From NCBI RefSeq assembly GCF_000003855.2, contig NW_003101674.1, positions 1,583,355-1,647,354 of the forward strand: DNA of 64,000 bases, written 5' to 3'. The stretch's first letter is position 1. Each line of letters opens with the position of its first letter. The translations under genes and the position numbers were made by a program. The DNA comes from Blastomyces gilchristii SLH14081 (taxonomy: Eukaryota; Ascomycota; Eurotiomycetes; Onygenales; Ajellomycetaceae). Positions 25,301 through 37,240 of the stretch are shown here, piece by piece. The notes beneath the pieces were generated by a model. The model was given only the letters and a program-made list of their open reading frames with translations. It was not told where the DNA came from and made no database searches.

Positions 25301-26272
25301 TTGAAGAGAATTTCTACAATCAATATAAAAGACTCTATTCTGATTTATTCAGATGACTCAAAAAATAAGAACTTGAATAGATTAGATGCAGACATTGCTT
25401 ATACTGAAGATAATATTAATTTTATCTCAGATTTCTGAAATCTAGGCTCTGAATGTGAAGTCTTTGATGCTGAACTATTTATAATAGTGAAAGCTTTCAA
25501 ACTCATTGAAATAAAATCTCATAAAAGAGAAAATTGTTTGAAAGAGACATGAATATTCTCTGATAGTCAAGCTGCTTTAAAAAGACTTAGAAATAGTCAG
25601 ATTCATAATGATCAAATGAATCTTGAACTGATCTTAAACTCTGTTTTGAAAATTCAAAAGAGAAGAACATCAAAGCTGATAATTCATCTGCACTGGGTTC
25701 CTGCTCATATGAATATTCATGACAATGAATTGGCTGATTCAGCTGCAAAAAAGGGTGCAGAATTAAGCAGATCTATTCAAAAAATTGTGTCCTGATCTTT
25801 TATAAAGAGAAAAATAAAAGAATCTTGTTTAGATAAGTGAAATGAAAGCTGGCAGAAACAAAAGAAGAGTATACATTATTCAAGATTTGAAACAAAACCC
25901 AAGTGGAAATCTTGTTCAATTAAATGTAAAAAGAAAATATTCTCATCTATAATACAGCTGAAACTAGGACATGGCTATTTCAAATCTTATATACAAAGAT
26001 TTGATGATAGATTTGACTCAATAGAATGCTCATTCTGCAATACAAATGAGAATTCTGAGTATATTGTAATGCACTGTGCATTATACAATAGTCTCAGAGC
26101 CAGATTGAAAGAGAAGTATGATCTAAATCAATTAAATATGAGATTCTTATTCTCAACTGAGACAGGAATTAAATACTTAATAGACTTTCTATCAGAAACT
26201 CAAGCAGCTACAAGAAAATGACTAAATTCAGAATTATCTGAATATGAAGAGGAGAAAATCAATCAGATATAG
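22310..26272 (+). pseudogene. LINE ORF2: endonuclease, RT, RNase H, CCHC
   Basis: 1,321 codons in one unbroken frame with roughly two dozen in-frame stops, mostly TGA at Trp. The APE-type endonuclease is at the N-terminus: VDFILLQEPNF, then AEDFNAHH near 22770 (usual GDFNAHH, Gly changed to Glu) and SDHEIIQF. RT spans about 23880-24600 with LAKPNRKTSIPKSYR, TAVFIDIKEVFDHVSK and the active site YMDDIG at 24419-24436, intact. RNase H has IYSDDS near 25345, AELFIIVKAF, IFSDSQAALKRL near 25555 and WVPAHMNIHDNELAD near 25695, so the catalytic acidic residues and His are kept. A C-terminal knuckle CSFCNTNENSEYIVMHC lies near 26028. It nicks target DNA and primes reverse transcription there; in its present form it is interrupted. 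Confidence 0.9.
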
Positions 26273-26662
26273 TCTGTTAAAACAGCTATACACTCTCTTT
26301 TAATAATTTGTTTTGTTATAGTCTCTCTTTACTTTATCTTTTTCTTTATCTTTTTCTTTCAATTTCTTTCTATCTATCTATTTAATGTGTCTCTCTTTGA
26401 GACTGTGTTCTTTTTCTCTTTTCCTTTGTCATGATATTGTCAAATGATTTCAAAGTATCAAAAGATGTTAAACCACTGCAATTTGTAAACAGTTTTTGTA
26501 TTCTGGGCTGGAATTTTCTGATTTTGCATATCTGAAATTGATGAATGTATAATAGTTAACTTTACAGACATAGAAAAAACCCTGAGAACTAAAAGTTCTC
26601 AGGTAGATGTCATAGTCTCTGACTGCATACATCTATAATTGAAGAATAATAATAATAATAAT
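26273..26662 (+). other. LINE 3' UTR and (AAT)n tail
   Basis: Ends GCATACATCTATAATTGAAG then (AAT) repeats. The same 3' end occurs at 39540-39598 (plus), 44963-45010 (minus) and 45486-45530 (minus), marking four LINE 3' ends in the window. A simple trinucleotide tail instead of poly(A) is seen in several fungal LINEs. A similar tail closes both SINEs. Confidence 0.85.
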
Positions 26663-26738
26663 ACTGATAGAAGATAGTAAATTTAATGAAGCTTTATACA
26701 TCTTTCACAGTATGTGAAGCTTCTTATTCAAGAATGAC

Positions 26739-27110
26739 GCCCCGGTGGCCGAATGGTTAATGCGGCCACCCGGTAGCGCCTTGGCGTGGGAAACCAAGGC
26801 GTGTGGGTTCGAAACCCGCAGGGGATACATTAAATCCGGAACTTAAGCACCTCAGGTTTCTAATAAATACAGAGGTGTACAAATCGCTTCAATAAATCGC
26901 TCTATGTTTCTGGGCTGAGAAGTTATTATCGCATGTATCTAATTGTCACTTCTTTGTACTTTCTATGTTCTTGTTATCTTGGCGTGGTCTCAACAACTGT
27001 ATTTCCTCCTGTATAACCAATACTTGGCCTGTATTTAACATCACGCAAGGACTCATCATAAGCTCCGCTTGTATATGAGTATAATGAAAGAATAATAATA
27101 ATAATAATAA
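26739..27110 (+). mobile_element. tRNA-headed SINE copy 1
   Basis: 372-bp element with pol III promoter boxes: A box TGGCCGAATGG near 26746 and B box GGTTCGAAACC near 26806. The head resembles a class II (Ser/Leu type) tRNA D arm and T arm, with a strong 8-bp hairpin CGCCTTGG/CCAAGGCG between. The acceptor stem does not pair properly. The unrelated body ends in (AAT)n like the LINE. Flanks are duplicated: TTATTCAAGAATG at 26724-26736 and 27111-27123. It is GC-normal within heavily mutated DNA. A second copy is at 53821-54190 on the minus strand. It encodes no protein and was probably moved by the LINE. Confidence 0.88.
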
Positions 27111-27123
27111 TTATTCAAGAATG

Positions 27124-29978
27124 GCAGAGATCTTCTCAGAATTCATTCAAATTCTCTTATCAGCTTCTATAATGAAATCTAAGTATTTAGTACTCTTCAC
27201 TTTGAAATCATACTTATTAATATTAATTGATAGTTCTGCTTCTCATAGTTATTGTAATACTCTTTGTACATACTCTTGATATTCTTTTCTGAATTCATTG
27301 ATGAAGATGAGAATGTTATCTAGATAAGTAGATACAAACTTATTAAGAAAATCTCAGAGTGCTCAGTTGATATACTTCTGAAATATACTGAGAGCATTAG
27401 TCAGTTCAAAGAATGTAACTATTCATTCAAAGAGATTATAATGTGTTCAGAATGCTGTAAGTCATTCATCTTCTTCAGTGATATAAATCTTATGAAATAT
27501 AGTGATAATATCTAGCTTTGTAAATAATTAAGCTTGTCTGATCTGTGCTAGAGTTTCATTGATAAGAGATAAGAAATATTAATCTTTCTTTATCAATCTG
27601 TTCAGATCTTGATAGTTTATATACAATTGAAGTTCTTCATCTGACTGCTTTGTAAAGAGAATAGAAGCTGTAGTGTAAGAGTTACTAATACATATGAATT
27701 TCTTATCTAACAGATCATTGAGTGTCTTCTGAAGAAGAATAAGTTCATCTTGAGACATATTATAAAGAGAGTCTTATAATAGTTCAGAATCTTTATTATT
27801 CTTCTTTTCTAACTTAATACTGTGATTCACTTCTGAGCCTTGTAAAGAAGATATATTCATAATATTATCTTATTGAAAGATATCTAGATAATCATGATAT
27901 TATTGAGAAAATTTTGTATGAGAATCTGTTATTATAACACAGAATAACTTTTCTAGAGCCTTCTTGATATTAGTCAGACTGACAGAATAGATTGATATAT
28001 AATTCTACTGTTGATAATTTTGTCAGTGACTCTGTTGACAGTTTTAATAATGACTTCTTTTTCAGAGTATTTTATAAGTATTGACAGAGATCTGTGTAAG
28101 ATTCATAGTCTTGTAAATATTATCTTCATGAATTCTATCATTGTTAGAGAATATTAAGCTTCTGTTTCAAGTATTTAATAAGATGCCTTATTCAGATAGT
28201 CAGACAAGTCTCATTATAAGATTGTAATTGAGATTGTTAACTTTATATATATAGACATCTTTATGTTAATGTTCTCTCACATCTATATTTAGTTTCATTA
28301 TATAACGGGTACAAACATCTTTTGAGCCATCAAATTCTGTGAGAAGTCAGGGTTTTGATAAGAGAATATGCTGAAGATTATGACATCTTACAACTGAAGA
28401 TTTTATCATTACATAGTAATATAGACTGCTGTCTATCATGACTTTCATATTATACATGTTATCAATTACAGTAGATACAAGAATCACATTCATTGTTATT
28501 TTCTCTTTAAATTGTTATCATTCAATCTCTTCAAGCTCCTGTTTGTGAATTTGAATAGAAGCTAATCTTTTCCCTGTTTCATCAGAGCATTCTTATAGTT
28601 ATCTTCTGAATCTTTCTTCACTGCAGTGTGATTAATGTGAATGAACACTGATTCATCTTTTAAATAAGAAGACACTGATCTTTCTCTTGATTGAGAAGAT
28701 ATATAGATTAATTAACAGTTGAAAGCAATGTGCTCTGATCAGTTACAGTTGATGCATACTTCTTATTAACATCAATCAGTGACTTCTTCAGAAGTGATCC
28801 CAGGAACTTAAAAGTCTGTTCAGACAGCAGAGACCCTTGCTTGTGTGTAGATATTTGAGTCTACTCAATTCATGACATCTGCATCATTGTTATTTCTCAG
28901 CATGAGTGTATAAGTTACTGAGATGTAACATCTTCTATCACTGTTCTGTATACTCTTGAGCTTGATAAGACAGTCATTCAATGTCTGAAGCTGTGTGCAG
29001 AAGTCTTTATAAGTCTGGTCTTCATCTACACTTATAAGAGTCTGTAAGAGTATAAAAGTTAATGTCTTCTTAAGCATACTAATCTTTATTCAATTCTCTC
29101 AAGATTGATTATCTGCTTCTAAGATCTTGATGTTGAAGTCAGAGATGAATGTTGTAAGAGAAATATTCCTGTGTCAGATACTCTGTAATTAATCTAATAC
29201 TTTCTATTGTATAACAGTGTCTTGAAACAGAATATCAAGATATTTGATAATATTATCAGATATTCACAACACTGGTTCACATGCTTTTATTCATGAATAA
29301 AACTTCTGTTTCACATGATTCTTTAATTATTCATTGATATATCAATCTTGATTAATTAATGAACTGATGATATCTTCATCTATACTCAGTTTCATGAGCA
29401 TTTTCATTCTTTATAATGAGTAGAGAGTGAGATTAGAAGTATTGAAATATGCAGAAGCATTTAAGCATTCTTTCAGTGCTTTTGTATTCAATTCTGTAGA
29501 TGTTGAAATTGCATGAGTTAATCATTAAATCTCTTTATATTGAAGTTATTGAGTCATATACATGTCTGCTATCTATTGCTGTTGTAATTCTAACATTGCT
29601 CAGAGTCACTGTGATATTATCTCTATACTCATACTTGAGAGTTCTTTCATATTATCATTAGACATGATTATATCATTTTATCAGATATATAATATCTGAA
29701 GAAGTGTAATCATATTCTCATATGCCTGAGTATCAGAACTCTCAGGTCTTTCACTGATATTCTCTTGTAAGATCTTACTCTCTTTGTAAGATCTTGTTAT
29801 AAGATCAGAGTGACTGATAAGCAAGCTTCTATCTGAGAACTTGATATCTGCTTAACTGTGTTTCTCTTTCTTACGCATCATTATATGTTCAGATATCTCT
29901 CAATAGATAATTGTTTCTGATGAGAAGATGATATGTGAATAATCATTTCTAATAAGAAGATGATGAACATTTTTCTAG
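27124..29978 (-). pseudogene. Chromovirus B copy 1 gag-pol, 5' part
   Basis: Minus strand: gag starts at the ATG whose complement is 29663-29665 and includes an open stretch 29077-28865 (LTFILLQTLISVDEDQTYKD). A zinc knuckle follows near 28755-28710, then protease near 28495-28400, then RT from about 27700 to 27300 with the active site as YLDN. Stops and Trp-to-TGA changes are frequent. The frame continues into 26676-26738 and then, beyond the LINE, at 19063 and lower. A tandem leader repeat of about 30 bp sits just inside the 5' LTR at about 29885-29975. Confidence 0.8.
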
Positions 29979-30291
29979 TGTAAGAGGCCTATGCTGAATA
30001 GATTGGTATAATATATAGATCTTATATAACAAAGAGAAAAATGTTAGAGAAGGAAAGAAAAGAGAAAGTGTGAGAATCAGTGATCAAAGTGAATATTTAT
30101 ACATGTATGTGATGGCTGAGGATCGGTGATTGAGAATGGCCGAGAACCAGAGTGTACGCGTTCGTGGCAGCCGAGGATCGGCGATTGAGAATGGCTGAGA
30201 ATCGGAGCATACGTGTTCAAGAATGGAGTGGTTGGAATCTGTGAAGTGTAATGAAATAGTCTATATGATTGATCGGGCGCAGCCCGCTACA
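29979..30291 (-). repeat. LTR (5' LTR of chromovirus B copy 1)
   Basis: Starts TGTAAGAGGCCTATGCTG, ends GGGCGCAGCCCGCTACA. The half at 30105-30291 is GC-normal and shows a tandem duplication of ~56 bp (GAGGATCGG...GAATGG unit, twice). The right flank TATCA completes the target duplication. Confidence 0.9.
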
Positions 30292-31190
30292 TATCAATAT
30301 ATTAAATATCTTATTCAAGATTTCTATCTTAATAATGCAGTTGTTGCTAAAACACTGATGAAGAATGAATTCTGTATTAATAATTTCTCAATATCTGAGA
30401 AAGAGACTGATTTCACAATTCAGTGATATCAATATAATGTGAGCTGTTTACAGTATCTTACAGTTAAAATATGTTCTAATATCACTTATACTGTCTTACT
30501 ACTCACTCAATGAAACATTGATTCAATATCTCAATATTGAAAGACTCTGTTACACATTATACATTATTTAAAAGAGATAATGAATTTGAGTATTTTCTAC
30601 AGCTGCAGTCTGTATGAGAGATCTGTTCTCACTGATTCTTTCATTCTCACTGATTCTTCTATTCTTCTTAATTTCTCTGATGATTTCTACTTACTCTTCA
30701 GCTACTCAGATTCTGATTGAACAGGCCTCTTGAATGATGATAGAAAATTGATATTCAGCTACATCTTTAAGCTTGCAGACAGCCTGATTTCATGATGTTC
30801 AGTGAATCAATCTTGTATATCTCTAAGTTTCAATAAGACCGAATATATAACTCTTAGTAAGACAGTTCATGAAGCAATATAAATTCAGAATCTCATGATT
30901 AAGCTTGACTTTATTATCACATCTTTGATATGAATTCTCACTGATAATAAGAATGTCATAGATCTTATAAAGATGACAGTCATTACAGCTTGAAGTAAAC
31001 ACATTGACATACATTTTCATTTTTTATATTGACAGTTGAATCAGAGAATCATTGATTTGAAATATGTTTCTACTGATTAAATGATAATGAATGAACTCAT
31101 TAACTTCTTAGACACTGTAATATTTATGTAATTCATGATTTTGTTAGATCTTACAGGTGGAAAAGCTGGGAATACTTAATTTTTACATTT
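30292..31190 (+). pseudogene. Copia copy 2 pol, 3' part (end of RVT_2 and RNase H)
   Basis: Continues the reading interrupted at 17207. Seen: LQYLTVKICSNITYTVLLL near 30450 (usual LMYLA-TRPDI-YAV), FSYSDSDWTG-like near 30700 with TGA at the Trp, LSFNKTEYITLSKTVHEAI near 30825 (usual LSSTEAEYIALS), ILTDNKNVIDL near 30940, SKHIDIHFHFL near 30993 and IIDLKYVSTDWM near 31050. This is the copia RNase H with its terminal TKHIDIRYHF block. The ORF at 30223-30426 on the plus strand merely fuses LTR sequence with this segment. Confidence 0.85.
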
Positions 31191-31962
31191 GTATCTAGTT
31201 TTGACAGACTATCTTAGTGAATTGAGTGTTTTTGTATGTGATTCTTGTTATCTTGAGAGAGAGTGTTGACTGTTACACCTGTTGTAATTAGTGATCTCAC
31301 TAGATCACATAACTCATCACTACATTAAACTCTTGTAGATAGATCTATCAGTACAATCTTCAACTATTCTACACTATTTACTGCAAGTCAAGTCACTGAT
31401 TAAGTGAGATTCTGCAATCACTCATCAGAGTCAGTATGAGATATCAATGTCTCACTATTCTACTGTGCACCCGTCAAGGTTCTAATGATATAGAGCCAGG
31501 TCTAATGTAGTGATTATACACTACTTAAGCAAGTTTCTAACTAGAACTGTCATCAGAGCCTAGCTCTCTCTCAAATACAGAGAATAATTTTGAAAATCAT
31601 CTGACTAGCAGATCTAGAAATATATCTAGGCTCTAGACAGAGTACTCTGATAGACTATAGTCTGTAAGCTCACTGCTAAGCTCTAATACTGACAGAGAGA
31701 ACTGCAGTTATCAAGTCTATGATTAGTCTCTAACACAGAATGAGATCATGACAGCTGATTAATAGATCTATAAGTATCTAATGAAGCTGAGATCAGCAAC
31801 TAGAAGCTTGATATGTACATTATCAAGTGAGTGATGACAGTCACTAACTAACATCTCTGGAAATTAGTGACTGGCCTGAGAGAATGAATGCAGTGATCAG
31901 TTAATTATAGAGACTTAAATGTAATTAGCTTAAGATGCATTCTGCGGGTTGCTAGTACCTGT
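31191..31962 (+). other. Copia copy 2 3' LTR (start near 31264) and unassigned sequence
   Basis: A purine tract GAGAGAGAG is followed by TGTTGACTGTTACAC at 31264, which fits an LTR start. The end is uncertain. The remainder is rich in short inverted repeats: CAGTCACTA and TAGTGACTG around 31828-31863 (9-bp arms) and GTAGTG/CACTAC near 31509. No coding is recognisable. The segment ends at the 5' truncation point of LINE copy 2. Confidence 0.45.
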
Positions 31963-33255
31963 AGTTATTAAGACGGAGAGACTACTGAATAGTATAATCA
32001 GACTATTAAATACTGAGAGAGATCTGTTCTTTCAGACTATGAGACAGTTATACATAGCCTGTATTATCTCAGTAGCTGATTATGAAGTTTAAGTTTAATA
32101 AAATAATCAAGATAATTGCACTAAACTCTTTCAACATCTATAAAACAGAGCTTTGAAAAGAATTCTGAAAGTATTTAAATCATCTTCTATTGAAGCAATG
32201 AAAATTAAAGCATCAATTTCATCTTCTGCTATTTGATTTGAAATGGTATGTATAAACTATGCTCTGAGAGTCATGAAGATGAGCTTAAATCATATAATCA
32301 GAGAAAGAGTCTCTTCTTCATTTTCATCAGTTAACTCAGAAAATGAACTGAATTGAAATAGATTTCTTGATTGAAATATGAATAATACTTTAAAGAAAAT
32401 GCTCTCTCAACTGTATAGACTATATTCATTTATTAAAAATCAATTTTCTTTATTAAATATTGAGAAAATTGATCATGAGAAGATATCTCTCTGAAGGGAA
32501 AAGCTGAAATCTCTCATAGACTTATAAATAAGTGAACTATCTAAAGAGAGAGAATATGAACAGTATTTAAAGAAGATCTTTACAATTAATATAAAAGACT
32601 CTATTCTGATTTACTCAGATGAGTTAAAAAATGAGAATTTGAATAGATTAGATACAGACATTGCTTATACTGAAGATAATATCAATTTTATCTCAGATTT
32701 CTGAAATTTAGGCTGTGAATCTGAAGTCTTTGATCCTGAACTATTTATAATAGTGAAAGCTTTCAAACTCATTGAAATACAATCTTATAAAAGAGAAAAT
32801 AGTTTGAAAGAGATATGAATATTCTCTGATAGTCAAGCTGCTTTAAAAAGACTTAGAAATAGTCAGATTCATAATGATCAAATGAATCTTGAACTGATTT
32901 TAAACTCTATTTTGAAAATTCATAAGAAAAGTATATCAAAACTGATAATTCATCTGCATTGAGTTCCTGCTTATATGATTATTCATGACAATGAATTGGC
33001 TGATTCAGCTGTAAAAAAGAGTTCAGAATTAAGCAGATCTATTTAAAAAACAGTGTTCTGATCTTTCATAAAGAGAAAGATAAAAGAATCTTGTTTAAAT
33101 AAGTGAAATAAAAGCTGGCAGAAATAAAAGAAGAGTATACATTATTCAAGATTTGAGATAAAATCAAAGTGAAAATCTTGTTCAATTAAAGGTAAAAAGA
33201 AAATATTCTCATCTATAATTCAGCTGAAACTAGAACATGATTATTTCAAATTCTA
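31963..33255 (+). pseudogene. LINE copy 2 ORF2 fragment (post-RT, RNase H)
   Basis: Aligns throughout with 24705-25995 of LINE copy 1. RNase H motifs remain readable: IFSDSQAALKRL near 32820 and IIHDNELADSA near 32985. Extra stops beyond those of copy 1 reflect heavier mutation. It resumes at 38943. Confidence 0.85.
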
Positions 33256-33563
33256 TATAAGAGGCCTACGCCGAATAGATCAGTATTATATTGATAGGTC
33301 TTATATAACAAAGTGAAAAATGTTAGAGAAGAAAAGAAAGAGAAAGTGTGAGAATCAGTAATCAGAGTGAATATTTATACATGTATGTGATAATGTATAT
33401 AGTGAAGCTTCAGAGTGAAAGAATCTATATGTATTTATAGCAGCTGAAAATCAGTGATTGAGAATGACTGAGAATCAGAGTGTACATGTTCAAGAATGAA
33501 GTGAAAGAATCTATGAAGTGTAACAGAATAGTCTATATAATTGATTGAGCACAGTCTGTCACA
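33256..33563 (-). repeat. LTR (3' LTR of chromovirus B copy 2)
   Basis: Partner of 38630-38937. Starts TATAAGAGGCCTACGCCG, where the canonical TG has become TA, and ends CACAGTCTGTCACA. It is strongly mutated over the half that is GC-normal in the partner LTR. Confidence 0.9.
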
Positions 33564-36500
33564 TTAGTTCTTCTCTTTCAGAAGCAGTTCTCATTGATCA
33601 AGAGCTGCTGTTTCAGATAATGCAGAACTTGAAGTTCAGGTCAGTTGATTATAGCTGACTCATTTCATGAGATATTGTCAGCTGCAGTCACAGAGTCTCT
33701 TATTAAGAATATTCTCAATCTCTCACTCAAGCTCATTATATTCTTCTATGATGCCTGACGGCTGCCAGTTGAAAGTCAGTTGAGAAGGAAATGAGTCAGT
33801 GATAGTGCAGTGAAGCAAGCCTGTGTGAAAGACATTATAAATCTCTAATAATGTATTCAGTTAGTAGTTATGACTATCTAGAACTTCTATCACTTTATAT
33901 CTGATATAGCAGTAATTCAGTGTATGAGATGAATGTGTGATCTGTATATTTTTAAGATTCAATCATATCAAGTCTTCTATCTTATATTATTCAGTGAGAT
34001 CTTAGTGAATATTGATTTAATTCTCTTAATCTTGTTTCACAGTTGTCATGAAGACCTCTGCTCAGTCACAGACATCTCAGAGCTTTGTTACTATATTATC
34101 AGCAATTTGAATCAGACTGCAGAGGTCTGATATGAACTCTATAATCTCTAGAAGATTCAACATCTTCATGTGATAACTGTGTATAAGAAAGAATGAGCTT
34201 ATATCTATTAAAATGTCATTTCATTCATTGATAGTGATTTCTGTATGTAGAAGCAGGTCATGCTAATCATCTTATAAGTAGTTGTAGAACTTACAGAGAT
34301 AATTCTTTATGATCTGAATTATTCATTCTGATGCATTATCAGTCTCAGAGTAATAGACAGTTAATAGACAGTATATAATCTTGAGAACTTGATAGATTCT
34401 TATTCAGAGAGTGCTTACAAATTAATGAATCTGATCTAATACTATGAATCTCAGCAACTCATGCATCTGATAGAATGAACTCTGTAAGAAGACTTTAATA
34501 ACTTATTCAATATTCATCTTATTATAAGATTTTAATATTACATCTTTACTTAGTCAGTCAATAATAATCAGAATGTTTCTACAACTCTTACTCTCAGATA
34601 GATTAATAGTGAAGTTAATTACTACATCTTATCAGATTCTATCAGAGATATTGAGTGATTTCAGTAGATCTTTTCTACAGTTCTTTTATAAGAAAATAGA
34701 AGAACAGTGATTGTAGTTTCAGATGAAGAATCTGATGCTGTTTAATATCTCAGGTTAATAGAACTCTCAGAAGATCATTCTATACAGTTGTTCACAGTCT
34801 GAATAATTAGTCATACACAAATCATGTATCTCTTGCATTATTCAGATGTGTAAGGGTTTGAAGTAAGAGACTCAGTGTTATTCATAGAATCATAGAGTGT
34901 TATTATCATCAATTGAACATTCTGAGATATCAGTTCTTACACATAGTTCTCAGAGAAATCAGAGTGCTTCTTAACATACTGCTTCAGAGAGTGGTTGAAG
35001 AAGTTCATCAGTTTAAGCTGTTACATGCCATAATTTATTCAGTGTGAGTTCAGAAGAAGTTGAGATATCAGTATCAATATCAGTGATGATTTAGTGAGAG
35101 AATGTTCTAATCAGAGAAGTATATATAGTGTCATAAGCTGTTTTATCTTGATCAACTAATATCTTCAGATTTAAGAGTCAGTGCTCTCAGTTCATTCAGT
35201 GAGTATCTGTTATATTGAATAGTATATCTTGCTCTTATTATGAGAGAGCATCTGTCATCAAGTTCTGGCTGTCAGAACAGTAGTGTATTGTAAAATAAAA
35301 GTGGCTTAAGAACTCAGATCATCATATCTGTTATTCAGTGAGTTTATAAGTAGTTATAAAGTACTTGAGATTCTTATAATCTGTAATTATCTCAAATTTA
35401 GAGATGTTTTAAAGTTCAGAGTCTTATTCTTCTAGATATTGTATAATTGTGAGAAGTTTCTTATCATAGATCTCATAGTTGTATTCAGCAGAACTCAGTT
35501 TCTTAGACATAAAGATGTATAGTTATAAGATATCTTCATCATTATATAGCAATATAGCTTCTTCTATAATATAGTCAGAGAAATTAGCTTCAATAACTGT
35601 CTTATGATCAGAATTGAATATTATTAGTAGAGAGATATTAATGAATATCTTCTTCATCTGTGTAAATACAGCTTTAGTGTCTGCTGATCATTGAAATACT
35701 GAGTCTTTCTTAGTGAGTTCTGTAAGTAATCTTGTGATATATGAGAAGTTTTATATAAATTGCTGATAGAAGTTAGTAAATTTAATGAAGCTTTGTACAT
35801 CTTTCACAGTGTGTGAGATCTTCTATTCAAGAATAGCAGAGATCTTCTCAGAATTCATTCAGATTTCCTTACCAGCTTCTATGATAAAGTCTAGATATTT
35901 TGAACTTTTAATCTCAAAATTATACTTGTCTATGGCTATCAGCAGTTCTGCTTTCTGTAGTTATTGTAATACTCTTTACATGTGTTCTTGATATTCTTTC
36001 CTGGATTTATCAGTGAAGATGAGAATGTCATTGAGATATGCAGATGCAAATTCATCAAGAAAGTCTCAGAGTGCTCAGTTGATATACTTCTGAAATTTAC
36101 TGAAGATGTTAGTCAGTTCAAAGAGTGTGACTACTTATTCAAAGAGACTATATCATGTTCAGAATACTGTAAGTCACTCATCTTCTTCAGTGATACAGAT
36201 CTTATGAAACACAGTGATGACATCTAACTTTGTAAATCATTGAGCTTGTTCAATGTGAGCTAGAGTTTCATTGATAAGAGATAAAGAATAACAGTTCTTC
36301 TTTGTTAATCTATTCAATTCTTGATAATTCACACAGAACTGAAGTTCTTCATCTGATTTCTTCACAAAGAGAATAGAGCCTGCAGTGAAAGAGTTGCTAA
36401 TATGTATTAATTCTTTACTCAACAGATCATTGAGTGTCTTTTGAAGGAGAAGAAGTTCATCTTGAAACATATTATAAAGAGAGTCTTATGAGGATTTAGA

Positions 36501-37240
36501 GTTCTTATCATCTCTCTTTTCTAACTTGATACTGTGGTCCACTTCTGAAACTTGTAAGAGAGGTAGATTTGTAACATTATTATCTTATCAGCTCGATATT
36601 CATGATATTATTGAGGGAGTTTTGTATAAGAATCTGTTATTGTAACATAGGATAACTTTTCTAGAGTCTTTTTAACATCAGTCAGACTGATGAAATAGAT
36701 TGACATATGATTATGCTGTCAGTAATCTTATCAGTGACTCTGTCAGTGATTTTCATGATGACTTCTTTTTCAGAGTATTTCATAAGCATTGGCAGAGATC
36801 TGTGTAAGATTCATAGTCTTGTGAATATCATCTTTGTGAATTCTATTATTGTTAGAGAATATCAAGCTTCTGTTTCAAGCATTTAACAAGATGCCTTGTT
36901 CAGATAGTCAGACAACTTCTAATATAAGATTATAATTGACATTATCAACTTCATATACATAGGCATCTTCATGTTGATATTCTCTCATATCTATATTTAG
37001 TTTCATTATGTAACAGATACAAACATCTTTTGAATCATTAAATTCTGCAAGAAGTCGGGATTTTGATAAGAAGATACACTGAAGGTTATGATGTCTTATG
37101 ACTGAAGATTTTATCATTGTATAGTGACATAGACTGCTGTCTATCATGGCTTTCATATTATACATGTTATCAATCACAGTAGATACAAGAATTGCATTCA
37201 TTGTCATTTTCTCTTCAAATTGTTATCATCTGACCTCTTC
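33564..37240 (-). pseudogene. Chromovirus B copy 2 pol (protease to chromodomain)
   Basis: Minus strand. A 99-residue open stretch at 37207-36908 is the protease region (STVIDNMYNMKAMIDSSL; the D-S-G core is altered). An open stretch at 36470-36237 is the N-terminal RT (LNDLLSKELIHISNS, then FCVNYQELNRLT). The active site near 36025-36045 reads YLND. RNase H is at about 35600-35400, integrase at about 34870-34180 and the chromodomain near 33640-33740. Scattered stops, chiefly TGA at Trp, inactivate it. The integrase region 34180-34850 is the part missing from copy 1. Confidence 0.85.

Larger units (their letters stand above)
19064..26662 (+). mobile_element. Full-length Tad1-type LINE (copy 1)
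   Basis: Non-LTR retrotransposon of 7.6 kb inserted in chromovirus B copy 1. A 13-bp duplication ACTGATAGAAGAT occurs at 19051-19063 and 26663-26675. Order: 5' UTR (19064-20681), ORF1 (20682-22286), ORF2 (22310-26272), 3' UTR and an (AAT)n tail. ORF2 has endonuclease, RT, RNase H and a C-terminal CCHC knuckle, the Tad1 layout of fungal genomes. It is the least damaged autonomous element here: no frameshift in ORF2 and the RT site is intact, but both ORFs contain stops. Confidence 0.93.
17208..30291 (-). mobile_element. Ty3/gypsy chromovirus family B, copy 1 (minus strand, nested)
   Basis: Complete insertion bounded by two ~313-bp LTRs (17208-17520 and 29979-30291) and a perfect 5-bp duplication, TATCA. 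On the minus strand it runs gag (from 29665), protease, RT, RNase H, integrase, 3' LTR. After removing the nested LINE (19064-26662) and SINE (26739-27110) it is about 5.1 kb. It lacks about 665 bp of integrase relative to copy 2. Coding is closely related to copies 2 and 3. The RT site reads YLDN (near 27310-27330). Confidence 0.92.
13507..31962 (+). mobile_element. Ty1/copia copy 2, split by nested chromovirus B copy 1
   Basis: Coding runs from gag near 13690 to RVT_2 at 17207, is interrupted by the 13-kb insertion 17208-30291 (5-bp duplication TATCA on both sides), and resumes at 30292 with the C-terminal RVT_2/RNase H region to about 31190. A 3' LTR probably starts at 31264 (TGTTGACTGTTACAC after the purine tract GAGAGAGAG); its end is uncertain. 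This family differs from copia copies 1 and 3: its knuckle and integrase spacing are not the same. No matching 5' LTR is visible upstream of gag. Confidence 0.8.

Noticed and set aside
22310..26272. TGA read as Trp (mould mitochondrial code), since most in-frame TGA fall at Trp positions
   Set aside because: TAA and TAG also interrupt the frames at Gln positions, Cys/His ligands and Gly are changed too, and GC-normal patches use TGG. The elements are nuclear types. Hypermutation explains all of this.
26640..26662. AAT repeats as a CRISPR-like or independent microsatellite array
   Set aside because: They occur only at the ends of LINE and SINE copies and have no spacers.
26739..26830. Functional tRNA gene (Ser/Leu type)
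   Set aside because: A and B boxes are good, but the 5' and 3' acceptor strands do not pair over seven bases, no clean anticodon arm is seen, and the unit continues into a body ending in (AAT)n with target duplications.
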